From Gracilaria gracilis (taxonomy: Eukaryota; Rhodophyta; Florideophyceae; Gracilariales; Gracilariaceae): a stretch of DNA of 37,565 nucleotides. Location: the NCBI GenBank assembly GCA_030374805.1, contig JARGSG010000245.1:1-37565 (forward strand), read 5' to 3'. The translations under genes and the position numbers were made by a program. The notes below the pieces were generated by a model. That model had not been told where the DNA came from. It did no database searches and saw only the letters and a list, made by a program, of their open reading frames with translations. Of the stretch, positions 21,806 through 31,840 are shown piece by piece (position 1 is the first letter of the stretch; each line of letters starts with the position of its first letter).

Positions 21806-21815
21806 TATATAAAAG
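21806..21815 (+). promoter_or_regulatory. TATA box, plus strand
   Basis: TATATAAAAG, a near-consensus TATA element, lies 180 bp before the ATG at 21986 and 70 bp before an out-of-frame ATG at 21876. Confidence 0.6.
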
Positions 21816-21985
21816 GGGTGTCAGCCGGCCTTCCCCTCCATCTGGAGAAGACCAGACTTTATTCAACATCATTCTATGACAGTTACTCATCAAGCAAGCT
21901 TGAAGACGGAAGCCATGGCCTTTTCCAACATAATTGGAAGCGCGCGTTGGCAATCGCCGCAAAGACCGGGAACACCTCTGTCACA

Positions 21986-22507
21986 ATGTGGGTTGATATT
22001 CTGGACAGAGCCAATCGTACTCAGCCGTGGGGAGAGGAACAACTCTGCCCATATCTGATTTACCTCGTGATTATTGTGGCGACCGCCAAATCTAATCTGA
22101 AGCAGAAATCTCTGCGAATGTGGCCAAGTATTGAAGCAATCATGGCGCAGCTCGGTGCGGGTTTGATCACCGACCACAATGCGCACCACTGCGGCGATTT
22201 TATTCCGATCCAGGCAAGGACCAAGGGCTTGTACTACTCTATGACAGTAGCTATGGGTACAAAGCTTGAAAGGGAAGCGTTTGAATTGAATTTTGCCTGC
22301 GGTAGGTTCAGAGACTGTCGCACATTTTACAAAGGTGAGTATGACCGCTTGTTAATGACTTTTTATTTGAACACATCTCGTTGGCAGGATGCAGATGACG
22401 ACTTTTTTCTGGCACTAGAACGACTCGGGCTGCGGTTCCCCGGGAAGGCCGGAATGAAATTGGAGGTATCTTCCACCGGATGGATGACCACACAGTTAAC
22501 GCGATAG
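21986..22507 (+). CDS. Unknown protein, 173 residues, TATA-driven
   Basis: The frame is open from before 21818 to a TAG at 22505-22507; the first ATG in it is 21986 (MWVDILDRANRTQ). The product is mixed alpha/beta in character with a hydrophobic run (YLIYLVIIVATA, about residues 30-41), several His/Cys (NAHHCGDF) and a Trp/Tyr-rich second half. No family motif was recognised. Coding-like sequence upstream of the ATG in the same frame (FYDSYSSSKLEDGSHGLFQ) suggests that the true start is elsewhere, perhaps through an upstream exon or after a lost ATG. The first ATG after the TATA box (21876) gives only a 60-codon overlapping ORF in another frame. Confidence 0.4.
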   Translation: MWVDILDRANRTQPWGEEQLCPYLIYLVIIVATAKSNLKQKSLRMWPSIEAIMAQLGAGLITDHNAHHCGDFIPIQARTKGLYYSMTVAMGTKLEREAFELNFACGRFRDCRTFYKGEYDRLLMTFYLNTSRWQDADDDFFLALERLGLRFPGKAGMKLEVSSTGWMTTQLTR

Positions 22508-23289
22508 ACTCGACGAAAGGAATGGTTTCCACAAGAGGGGGGAATGATTCCACGGTCTTCGGGAATGTTTTTGCCTGGTGCTGTGCAAAGAATCTACGAG
22601 GGTTTCGGACATATAGACTGGATGTACTGTTTCGTAAGTAGAAGTGAAAGAAAACTTTGCTGAAGACGTTCGACAGTGACGGATGTTGTATTTCGTGGCT
22701 ACAGCTCTGCAGATTAGGAGGACGCGCGCGGCGGAAAGCCAGCGCTGAGGGGAAGACGCGGCGCGTACAGCAGTGGGAGGTGTGTAAGCGGCGAGCGCGC
22801 TGACGATATGTCGCGCACACCGGCGGGTGTGCCGGCGTGAGCGTCCCAGTGAAGGACAAGGGACAAGTCGTATCAAGCGACAGCCGGCGGTACCGACTGG
22901 CGCTTGCGTCTGCTAACAAATCGTCTGCTTGGCGACAGCGTGTGCGCCAACTGTCGTTCATTTGCGACATTTTGTCCGCCGCGCGCTTGTTCTGCGCGCC
23001 CATTGGCTGTCAACCACCGATGCGCTGCGATCTCACAGCTACTCCGTGCGCCTTCCCAAATGTGTCGCTGTGGCTGCGCTCACCACTGAGCTTCGCCTCC
23101 CGCGAGCGACTGGAGCATGGTGTCAGCATAGCTCGCTGCAGCGCTTTCCGCTCCGACACATAACGAATATCTACTTGCCAGAGCCAAGTGCTATACAGCC
23201 GCCGGTGTTCAACAATGTCGCATATGATCCGGGAGCGCGAAATGTACAGTATCTTTATACCGAGATGTAGGCGAGTGGCACAAATTCAA
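22508..23289. other. Moderately GC-rich DNA, no supportable gene
   Basis: Overlapping ORFs on both strands (for example a plus-strand frame ending at 23163) lack motifs and an ATG in good context. It may hold decayed gene fragments like those around it; nothing could be named. Confidence 0.4.
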
Positions 23290-23748
23290 CTATTTGCGAA
23301 GGGCACATGATGACAAACAAAGTACGGAAAATGGTTGTTGGGCCATCAACGTCGTGGAATGGTCGCAGCAGTAAAGTTGGGTTCGATTTTTATAGCGGTG
23401 TACACAATGTGTTGCTTTCCTAGCGATGACATACAGTATTGTGAGTGTTTTTGCACGCATGTGCTCGCCTACCAGGCATGGCACAAATGCAAGGCGGTTC
23501 AAACGTGCGTTCCCCAACTCGCCATGTTGTTGTTGTTTGTTGACAACGGTAAGCGTCTCTCCGTGTGAGCGCGGAGCATCAACAACAGCAATGCACCAAT
23601 GGGCCTGAGGCCCAGCCGTTTTCCGTTCGGACATGGTGCGTGCCCAAAAAAAGTCCCAAATTTCGGAATTTGTGACACTACAAAACTCAAAAGCGAGATG
23701 GAACGTCGTCCACGTGTCCACCGCTTGCGCCGTGTCCCCGCCACACAA
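23290..23748 (-). other. Possible coding remnant, unknown
   Basis: A minus-strand stretch of 152 codons without stop, ending at 23290. It contains a CxxC (CHLCGG, with the frame open just upstream of the ATG at 23748), several later Cys/His and many polar residues, loosely like a zinc-binding transposase or nucleic-acid-binding protein. No signature is strong enough to name a family, and the ATG does not look like the natural start. It could be chance. Confidence 0.2.
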
Positions 23749-24411
23749 GTGGCACTGCTGCTTTGCACGTATTCTACGTTTGAAACAGTAAGGAAACCTG
23801 CGTCGGACGCCTTATGCTGACTCAGCCACTTTCCTTCGTAGAGTTAGTTGACAGTGGCACAGCCATGAAGCAGCGAATGTCCATCGGTGACACAGCAAGG
23901 GAAGTAGCGCGACTACAACTATCTATCGAGCATGTCTACATAGAGCTATGATACATACCAGGGCGCTACAACTACTGAGCTGATATCAGGTCATGGACAT
24001 GTACGTACATACGGTCTGGCCGGCGAGTACAGTAGCACCAATAGACAAGTCTCAGAATACAGTGATACTAGAAGAGAGATCAGTTGCAGGTCGCTTTCTT
24101 TATTCCACATGGATGTTTGGCTATCGCTTGCTCACTGGCTTATCTTTATAGATAAACATTTGTTTTCGACGAGAAATCGACAAATACTGTCGGACGTCTA
24201 TTGACCTCATACCACAAACAGTATTTGTGTGGTAGATTGCTACATCGAGTGCATGAAGGAAGACACAATATGTTTATTTGTTACCATTTCTTCTCGCAGT
24301 AAGTTTGGGACAGTCCAGAGATACAACTCTACCCATGTATATTACCGCCTTTCTCCTCTAAAGTCTCAATTCCAGAGAACGTAATTCGCTTCGAGGCACA
24401 AACAGTTCCCT
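23749..24411. other. Intergenic DNA, nothing recognised
   Basis: Mixed composition with no ORF above about 60 codons that looks coding, and no repeat or RNA fold noticed. Confidence 0.5.
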
Positions 24412-24978
24412 TTAGGAGCTGTTCACATCAACACAAAATCCCAATGAGTAAGCAATCCCGTACAGGTACGTAAGTATACCGTCCAGTTCCGGCCTGGGCC
24501 TAGGCTCACACGGTCCAAAGCAAAGGTTATTCTCCGAGCCGTCCGATCGCCGAAGCGCGCGAGTGGCGTTGAACATAAACTGCACATCCAAGTGAAACGT
24601 CTGATTCGTCGCACCGCTGGCAAACGACTCTTCCGTAGCCACCACACAGTCGTCACAGTCGCAGCCCGGCGAGTTTTCTGCGTAGCCCACAAACTTCAGT
24701 TGCTTCACGTCGCGGTTGAGCAGCAGCTGGTACGAACGGAAGCAGAACGGGTCCAGATCGCCAAGCGGACCGCGCGGCTGATAGCGCGGGAAATAGGCTA
24801 TCGCATTCTCCGATATGTCCAGACGCGCCAGCACCGGAAAGCGAACGCCGCTGCGGATGAAGGTGAACTGACGACCGATCAGAGTGGCGTTGAATGGCAC
24901 GGACGTCAAGCAGGAGACTGAAACGTGAAGGATGGACAAAGTGATCGCAAGGAGAGAGAGAAGCGAGAGGGAATGCAT
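24412..24978 (-). CDS. Small secreted cysteine-containing protein, intact
   Basis: A clean 188-residue ORF from ATG 24978 to the stop at 24412-24414, with the high GC third positions of the other genes. Residues 1-23 are a classic signal peptide (hydrophobic core LLSLLAITLSILHVSVSC). The mature protein has several N-glycosylation sites (NAT, NQT, NAT), a CDCDDC cluster near residues 105-110 and a CFGPCEP motif near 153-159, which suggests disulphide-bonded structure outside the cell. It ends in a hydrophobic, aromatic stretch (YLYGIAYSLGFCVDV). There is no known domain; a wall- or surface-associated protein is the simplest inference. No neighbour in obvious operon-like or paired arrangement and no clear TATA box upstream. 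Confidence 0.6.
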   Translation of the reverse strand: MHSLSLLSLLAITLSILHVSVSCLTSVPFNATLIGRQFTFIRSGVRFPVLARLDISENAIAYFPRYQPRGPLGDLDPFCFRSYQLLLNRDVKQLKFVGYAENSPGCDCDDCVVATEESFASGATNQTFHLDVQFMFNATRALRRSDGSENNLCFGPCEPRPRPELDGILTYLYGIAYSLGFCVDVNSS

Positions 24979-25053
24979 TTCGGACTAGGTTCGAAGCAGT
25001 TGTGCCGCCTCTTCTGAGTCCCGCCAAACTCCTGAGTCGCGCTAACTTCTTTT

Positions 25054-25079
25054 GAGTGCTCGTGATGAGTGCTCGTGAT
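25054..25079. repeat. 13-bp tandem duplication
   Basis: GAGTGCTCGTGAT is present twice in succession, just upstream of the secreted-protein gene. Confidence 0.8.
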
Positions 25080-25862
25080 GCGATTAGGGTTCATCTACAT
25101 AGTTTCACGCTGGCATGGTGCGTAGGCAACCGGTGGTTGCAACGCTACACCTTCCTAAAATGATGTAAGGCATTCGCGATATTGGCAAGAAGATATGTGC
25201 TAGTCTTTTAACTCCATGGTAGGAGGAAAGGCCATCCACACGAAGCCTTTCAAGGCACACAATTCAGGTCATCACCATGCCACATTGAAACATTGAATCA
25301 AGCTTCGAGAAGCTGGGCTTCTCCAAAGAAATGGTCGCAAAGCTCCTTGATAACCAGATGAGGTTCCTAATCAGTTCTTAGGTTTTGGAATTTTTCAGAA
25401 ATACGTCTGGGAAAAATTTGTAATTGAGAGAAGTCTTTTGAAATATAAACAAAAAACAACTTTGTGCTTTATTCAGGGGCATATATTTACTACTTATTTT
25501 CATGGTTGGAAGTCATATAGTCAAGCGTTTTTGGCAGCAATCAGTGAAAGTAGTCAAAACATAGTCACTTTTAAGTATTTACGTTAATTTAAGCGTTCTG
25601 TACTGTCTCATACAAGGTATTGGTAGTTTATGACAATAACTAGATCTTCCCTGAATGACTGTGGAAACTCGAGTACACCGAGTGATTGCGTAGAAATCTA
25701 TTAGATACGTTTCAACAAAGCAAACAATAATTTTACTCAATAAATTCTCAATTACTGTATAACAAACCAAATAGAGATAGTTCCATGCAAAACACACTGC
25801 AAATGCGTAGTGATCATACGATGCATTCAATACCCGTCCAACCTCAAGGTACCAATGTTTCA
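25080..25862. other. AT-rich intergenic DNA, no gene seen
   Basis: Short ORFs without motifs. It borders the decayed transposase and may contain that element's end, but I could not identify terminal inverted repeats. Confidence 0.45.
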
Positions 25863-27124
25863 TCATCCGACCCTGCAGTGCGAAGCTTCGTATTCAAACG
25901 GCCCGCGCGTTTCTCGCGGTACTTTTGTTTGCGCCAAACGCCTTTTCTTTACACTATCGTCCCCAATTTTGTAGAGCCTTGTTTTCACTTTTGCATAAAA
26001 ATCTCCATCTTCCATTCGAAGTGGATGATTCTTAATATGCGCATTTGTTAGTCCACAGCATAGATAAAAAATTAAATCATATAGATTTTCGTTCCATCTA
26101 TATTTCAGCAACAGTGTGGACCATAATCCAGACATTCTTCCAAAATAGTTTTCCACAAGGATCCTATCAAAATATATGCGCTTATTTTCCAATTCTTTTT
26201 CCCTTGATAAATGCCCTAATCTCGGCTTTCACTTTGGATGTATAGCTGGGGAAAAATCTTTCAATCCTTGGTACCCTTTGTCACAAAGTACCGCCCAATA
26301 ATCCGAATAGTCTTCACATAAAACTCCGGTAACGATAATGTCCTCTTCATCATCTACCTTTTGTAGTGCCCATTTGTGAAAGCCTTCATAATTATCGTAA
26401 AACGTATCGACATCAGAATTTGAACCAGGGTAGTGAGATGTTGCAAAAACTGCAAATCCATTTGGTATATTTGACACTTCGGTTTTTTAACCGTAGAGCT
26501 TATGCTTTCCCCTAAAATATTTTTTAGCTTCCTCCGAAGAACCCCCAGGGCGGTGAGATTGTTGAAACTTAACGTCTGTGGCGAAATATGCGCACTTGTA
26601 TTTTGGAAAGGATTTCTTTTCTTTTACCAATTTTGACATAGGCCATTTTTTTCAATTCCTCGGTGACCATTGCATTGTACACGTGTAGACCAATCATTCA
26701 AATAAATTTTGTAGTCAATCTTTCGAAGGTTGGCGTTTTGAAATTGAAAATATTAGCCAAAAAGTCCCAACAACCACCATGTTTGAGGACTGTGAGGCAC
26801 ATGAACAACGTGTCCTTTCCAAAAGATTGAAATTTCTTTCCACGGTCTACGTTCCAATTGTCTGAAATAAATGTTTCCAAAGAACTCCAAAGTTTTTTGG
26901 AACTCTGCAGCTGTAAAATTGGTCATTTTCAAAATAGACTCCGTCCCATTTTGACTGTAAAATATGTCAAAGATAGGGCTTTCGGAGTCGTTTTCTTCGT
27001 CGGAGTCATCCCAATTAGGGGTTTCTGTCGACAATTCAAATTGCTGGCGCGTTTGGAATGCCGTGTCGGCTAGCAATTCCAGTGCATTAAACGCGCTTTC
27101 ATCTGTAATATAGGCATAATACAA
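25863..27124 (-). pseudogene. DDE transposase (PIF/Harbinger-like, DDE_Tnp_4-type), decayed
   Basis: Minus-strand remnant across several frames. Order from the N-terminus: an acidic region (WDDSDEENDSES, near 27000), MTNFTAAEFQK, then after a one-base slip in a run of six A (near 26895) GKDTLFMCLTVLKHGGCWDF and KTPTFERLTTKF. A badly broken stretch (26697-26480) follows, then a segment with VLCDKGYQGL (second catalytic Asp, near 26270), and after another shift DRILVENYFGR (catalytic Glu, near 26160) and GLTNAHIKNHPLR. This is the layout of DDE endonucleases of the PIF/Harbinger group, which cut and paste DNA with terminal inverted repeats. At least four frame disruptions show that it is inactive. 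The neighbouring hairpin row at 27204 and the accessory-like gene at 35949 may belong to related elements. Confidence 0.7.
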
Positions 27125-27203
27125 TACCTTGACGCCGAGAGGAGAGACTGTCGATGAACTTGGCCGTTGACGCTCTCGATTGCACCGGCGGTTTTGTATT
27201 CTT

Positions 27204-27240
27204 AAAAGACAGAGTTACCTCTTTGGTGACTCTGTCTTTT
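27204..27240. repeat. Hairpin 1 of a row of four
   Basis: Arms of 16 bp (left AAAAGACAGAGTTACC) pair with the right arm at 15 of 16 positions (the odd one forms G-T), loop of 5 nt, followed by a short T run. Confidence 0.85.
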
Positions 27241-27261
27241 TGCTTATGCTGTGGATTTGCG

Positions 27262-27297
27262 CATTGACACAGTCATTACCACATGACTGTGTCAATG
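27262..27297. repeat. Hairpin 2 of a row of four
   Basis: Perfect 15-bp arms (left CATTGACACAGTCAT), loop of 6 nt. Confidence 0.9.
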
Positions 27298-27307
27298 TGA
27301 AGGACAT

Positions 27308-27355
27308 TGACACTCAATTCAAATGTCATATCTGCGACTTTTGAATTGAGTGTCA
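27308..27355. repeat. Hairpin 3 of a row of four
   Basis: Perfect 16-bp arms (left TGACACTCAATTCAAA), loop of 16 nt. The outer bases (CATTGACAC) match hairpin 2, suggesting common origin with different inner sequence. Confidence 0.9.
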
Positions 27356-27363
27356 TTGTAGAT

Positions 27364-27411
27364 ACTGAGACAATCAAGGAAACAGCTCACTATTTCCTGG
27401 ATATACTCAGT
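27364..27411. repeat. Hairpin 4 of a row of four
   Basis: 19-bp arms (left ACTGAGACAATCAAGGAAA) pairing at 15 of 19 positions, loop of 10 nt. Confidence 0.65.
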
Positions 27412-27548
27412 TTTTGCGTAGAAAACTGCTTTTTGCGTTGGAGGTCTACTAGGTCTCTTTAGAACCACATTGGCACTAAACCAAGGGCCACAAATTTGTA
27501 GTGAAAACTTGTTCTACTTTGTTCTACAGATAACAATTTATAATTGAC

Positions 27549-27568
27549 GGTACCAAATAATTGGTACC
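27549..27568. repeat. Short hairpin downstream of the row
   Basis: Perfect 8-bp arms (GGTACCAA/TTGGTACC) around ATAA. A further short palindrome (CAATT TAT AATTG) lies just before it. Confidence 0.6.
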
Positions 27569-27732
27569 AAGCGTAAAAAACACTCTAGAAGGTTGTTATA
27601 AAGAAAAGCAATTTAAGGAGTCAACATGATTACCAATCCAGAATGGGGGAACTCTGGATGATTTTTTTCTTAGTAATTTCATTTGTTGGTAGTGGAATGA
27701 TCCAAACAAGAGATCTGTCCAGAAAGGCAACA

Positions 27733-27759
27733 AAATGCGCCGTGTGACACGGCGCATTT
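27733..27759. repeat. GC-rich hairpin before the LTR element
   Basis: Perfect 12-bp arms (AAATGCGCCGTG) with a TGA loop. Confidence 0.8.
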
Positions 27760-27994
27760 GTAGGGGGGGTGAATAGGCTGCTCAATGGCCCTGTTTTTGA
27801 AACAGCTGTAAGCATTCTATGTATAAGCGGTAGATTTGGCAGCTACCCCAATTTTGAAAGAGATTACCAAAATAAGCAGATTGTTAGTTTTCCTGCAGAT
27901 TTTGACTGAGCAATCTATACTTCAGCTCAAAACAGATAGCTTTGTCTTTCTAGTAGGAGCTTTGCGATAACACGCATCACAAAGCCGTACAACT

Positions 27995-28190
27995 TGTAGG
28001 GAACGAAGTAGTCGGGAGAAGGTCTGTGCACACTTAACCGCCGGCGGGCACTCCGCCGCGCCGAACGGTCGCACAATTTATTTGGCCAGTGCACGCCACC
28101 GCCGCATTGCTGGGTGCGCAGTGGGGCACGGCGCATAGAATGACGTGTGTGTGGCGCTCTCGCCTTGCACGAGGCCGACGGCTGTCAACA
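27995..28190 (-). repeat. 3' LTR of the copia-type element
   Basis: 196 bp, matching 34159-34354 with 8 substitutions and no gap. It contains an AATAAA motif in element sense (within CCAAATAAATTG), a plausible polyadenylation signal. Confidence 0.85.
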
Positions 28191-28684
28191 CCGTCCCTCA
28201 AGGCGAAGCGACTACTCTTCCTACACCACTATAGAGGTCTCTTTTTGAGCCCCAACAGCACAACAAAATCAATAAGTTCATGAACACACAGACCGAAAAG
28301 CAGGCCCGTATACAATATTTCTCAAACAATGTCTCTTCCTCTGCCACATCTTTCAAAGGCAGAAGGCGTGGTGCAATACATGACAAACAAAACCAACAAA
28401 CAACAAACACAATAGATATACAGTCACACACTCCGCCTCAGCATCCAATGCCGTTTGCACTTCAATGTTCACACCAGTAAACTCCAAACCCAAGTATCAT
28501 GCCAAAACCCTGTGGGAAAAAAGACAAGTACTTTTGTGGGAAAACGGAGAAGGATTGTAAACCATACATAATAATCATAATCAAATCACAAAATAGAACC
28601 CTATGGAACAAAACAAATATCAAAACAAAAGAAACATAATCAAAAACAGTTAGTGCAGTAGTTAGTTCCTCCCAACAATTCTTC
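28191..28684. other. 3' untranslated part of the retroelement
   Basis: About 490 bp between the RNase H stop and the 3' LTR, ending in the purine-rich tract. A minus-strand ORF with a hydrophobic stretch (28431-28198) is present but has no envelope-like features beyond hydrophobicity. Confidence 0.5.
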
Positions 28685-29468
28685 TTAGAACGAGTCAAGG
28701 TACATCAAGCTGACCATTCTCCTCACATCCGGGAGAGACGCACAATTCGTCAGTATGTCAGCGATCATTAAACTCCTTGGAAGGCGTTGCAGTTCAACAA
28801 TCTTCTTATGATGAAGGTCTCGAACGTGGTGCATCTTCAAGTCAATATGTTTGTTTCGACCAGAGATCTGTGGATTCGTTGTCAACGAAAGCGCAGCCGA
28901 GCTATCATTCAGAATCTTTGTGGCGTCGAACCATAGATCTTCGCTCCAAGGCTGAATGTGTGCGAATTCAAAGAACATTTTTCTCACCCAAGACAAATCC
29001 TTTGCACAAGTAGAAAGTGCAATGTACTCAGCTTCAGCAGAAGAGAGTGCAATGACAGTTTGTCGCTTCGATTTCCACATGATTGGTGCGTCGTTGATGA
29101 CGATTACGTACCCAGTTGTTGACCTTCGAGTCTCAACACATCCCCCCAAATCGGCGTCAGCGTACGCACGAAGTGAGGCAGGAGACATAGGACGATTGGC
29201 TGGGTAATGAAGTCCGTATTCCATTGTTCCCGCTAAATACCTGAACAACCGTTTGAGCAGCAAGAAGTGGTCGCTCACATGGGTTGTGTAGATGCTTTGC
29301 AAGAGCCGTGATAGGAAACGCAAGATCAGGTCTGGTGGAGATGGAGATGTAGAGTAGAGCTCCAATTCCAGACATATAACTCGCGTGGTCATTAGCGGAG
29401 GAGAACAATGTCTCCGTTACCAGTCGGAAGAACGTTCGTTGCAGCAGGGAGAGGAGATCCAACAGCAT
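28685..29468 (-). pseudogene. Copia RNase H and end of reverse transcriptase
   Basis: In element sense: ARPDLAFPITALAKH (end of the RT connection, near 29310), then LLKRLFRYLAGTMEYGLHY, AYADADLGGC (first RNase H acidic motif), RRSTTGYVIVINDAPIMWKS, TVIALSSAEAEYIALS (second motif) and LNDSSAALSL, NKHIDLKMHHVRD near the end. These are the standard copia RNase H landmarks, which degrade the RNA strand of the RNA-DNA hybrid. The frame changes near 29160-29392. The ORF ends with TAA at 28685-28687 and is otherwise open. Confidence 0.85.
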
Positions 29469-30610
29469 TGCAGTACTGCATGTTAAACTTCTTCAGATCC
29501 TGCAGAGCATATCCATACTGACTTACCTTAATTCCTGCGGGTGATCTCTGAATACTCCAGCCGATAAATGACTTCAGCTCTCCATAGAGTTTCACATCGA
29601 GGGTTGCTGCTAGTTTCCGCTTGAAACCGTTGAGTAGTTCCATGCTATTTGCCGCAAAAGCGCAGTCGGTCAACTATGACAGCCAAGATAACGAAGCTGT
29701 GATGCTCGCGGGGAACATGAAAACGCGAGAGTCCAGAGCGGAGTTGACAAAGTTCCATGGGAAGTAAAGTGTCAGAGGAAGAGAGAGCCCCATATTTATT
29801 CCGGCTTGTACAGCACCGTACAAGGAGGTTGAGAAGTCGGCAGACGTGGCCGGGCTTCTCGATAATGCCGGAAGAGTCCGTGGGTTGTTCCATGATGATG
29901 GGAACATCCAGTTTGCCATACAAATAGGCGTTGGAGATGTCTGCTCCTCCCAGAAAAAGGTTATGTGCAGCGGAAAAGGAGAGAAGAATACGAAGGGCTT
30001 CATGACAAGCCACAGGAGCGTAAGTGTTGAACGGATCGAAGTCGATGAAGGGCTTCTGCTTGTCTCCTCGTAGACAACAGTGTGCCTTCTTCAAGAATTC
30101 CTTTCCGATTCCATCTAACATCTTCTCTCGAAACACCCATGTGTAAGGAACAGGTTTCATCCAAAACTCCCTGGGGATGAGTTCCCAAGTGTTTCGACGG
30201 ATGAGTGCATTCATCTCGCGGTCGATGGCCTCACACCAACCTGGATCCTTGCACGCTTCCTTGAAACTACTAGGAACTGTGGGGTCATTGACAGTCTTTT
30301 TCGAGACCCAAACACTCGGAAAGTTATGCGTGATTGTAGTGAATGCCTTTACCAAGTGGTCTTCCAAGTCGGGATCATCACTGGTCTGATCGACGGGCTC
30401 CATCTCCTCCATCTGCTGTTGACGAGTTATCCCTTCTAGGAGGGTGGAAACGTTTGGAAGTGGCGATGAGTTGATGGGCTTGAAGTCCAGGATACGGCAA
30501 GTGACGACCGAGGTCTTCTCCGGCACGAACACACGGACAAGTGTGTTGTCGCTTTGCATGCCGACAAAGTGCGCGAAAACGGAACGAGGGAGGAACTTCT
30601 TGTTTGCCAC
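29392..30610 (-). pseudogene. Copia reverse transcriptase (RVT_2), frameshifted
   Basis: In element sense: DPGWCEAIDREMNALIRRNT, WELIPR, PYTWVFREK, LRGDKQKPFIDF, TYAPVACHEALRILLSFSAA and LGGADISNAYLYGKL (catalytic block with Asp), then, across a shift near 29665, VILAVIVD running into DCAFAANSMELL (the degraded YVDD-like catalytic motif) and FIGWSIQRSPAGIKVSQYGYA. This is the RVT_2 layout of Ty1/copia elements, which copies element RNA into DNA in cytoplasmic particles. The sequence before it (FVGMQSDNTLVRVFVPEK) is the copia integrase C-terminal region. The frameshift through the catalytic block makes it inactive. Confidence 0.85.
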
Positions 30611-30639
30611 GGTCTTGGACCGGTAGACGAAGGCATAGC

Positions 30640-31604
30640 CAGGCTGTCCAAAGCTAGGGATGTGAGAGAAGTCAATGTTAGTACTTGGGTCCCATTCCAG
30701 AATATGAATCCGTCCCTGTATTCTAGAAGAAGGGGCCCGGTTCCTTAGCCAGTTTCGCGTGGTTCATTGCCTCTGCCAAGAAAGCAGTGGGCAGCTTGCT
30801 CGCAAAGAGAAGCGCGCGAGCTCTAGTCCAATGTTCTTGAATAAGTCTCTCAGCGGGCGCTATTAGACTCAGAGGGCGTAAGCGGGAGAGTAATCCAGAA
30901 CTACGCCATGATTAAAGCAGAACGTTTCCAACTCGTTGCTCTTATGTTCGCCGGCCCCGTCCAGGCGAACATTTTTTCAAGCAAACCGAGTGGTTCAGTT
31001 CCAGCTTCGATCGGCGTTTGTACCAATCCAGGTGCTTGAGAACACTATCATCTGTCTTGTCTTTCAGGAAGAAGACGTCCGACTTCGAAGTATAATCGTC
31101 GAGAATGGCCATTGCATAGATTGCGCCGGAGAGCGAAGGCGAGATTTTTCCTGACACATCCATGTGTATTAACTCCAACGGAATGGAGGAGGAGACGGAT
31201 CGCGGTCTGGCTATGAGCGGGTTGCGTTTCATCTTGCCAGTGAGGCACGGGACGCAGGTCAAAGATTCTAGGATGGACCGTTGGAAGTAAGGAACGGAGT
31301 CCAAGGCCTTCGAAAGATCCTGGTACCTGCCCAGGTGAAGATGACCAGTACGTCCGTGCCAGTCCAAAGCTAACTCATGCTTGGTGTTTCCAGCATTTAC
31401 CACCATGACCTGCTTGTCGGTGTCGGAGAGGTCCATGATGAAAAGGCCCTGTTTGATCTCCGTTTCCCATATGACTTCGGAGTTACGTTTGGGGTCCATT
31501 ATGAAGCAGCCATTGAATGGCCGCAAGTTTGAGGTGAACAAAACCATGAAGTCCACGCTGAGGGACACCAACTGATAATATGTTGGACTCGAACGCAGGA
31601 GCAT
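30640..31604 (-). pseudogene. Copia integrase with pre-integrase zinc motif
   Basis: In element sense: WHGRTGHLHLGRYQDL followed by CVPCLTGKM form the HH-CC zinc-binding region; ELIHMDVSGKI and AMAILDDYTSKSDVFFLKD carry the first two catalytic Asp region of the integrase core. After a frameshift near 30960, HKSNELETFCFNHG, SPAYAL and, past another slip, PAERLIQEHWTRARALLFAS (with the catalytic Glu, near 30850) complete it. The enzyme inserts the cDNA into host DNA. The core is split into at least three frames, so no active protein is expected. The protease expected between the zinc knuckle and this region (31605-31840) was not recognised. Confidence 0.8.
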
Positions 31605-31840
31605 GGTATGCTTCGATGATTGTGCCCTTGGTTCAATGGTATCCAGACGTGACCCTTTCCGACAAGACGAGCAGTTCCTGAGGCAGCTTGCACAAGCTCA
31701 ATTTCGATGCGCTCGTAGCGGATGACTGCTTTGCGCGAGTGGAAAACGTTGGTGCGTAGCTCCAGAATCGATGTAGGCCGAGTCCACCTTAGACTGAGAG
31801 AGAAGAGCGATGTTGCTCTTTGAACTTGGCCATGTTACAG

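Noticed and set aside
27204..27760. CRISPR-like or bacterial terminator array
   Set aside because: The hairpin arms differ from one another, there are no constant repeats with spacers, and the context is eukaryotic.
28671..28677. TGTTGGGAGG just after the RNase H stop as the start of the 3' LTR
   Set aside because: It looks like a copia LTR start, but no matching repeat exists on the gag side; the 196-bp pair at 27995 and 34159, with primer-binding site and TG...CA ends, explains the borders better.
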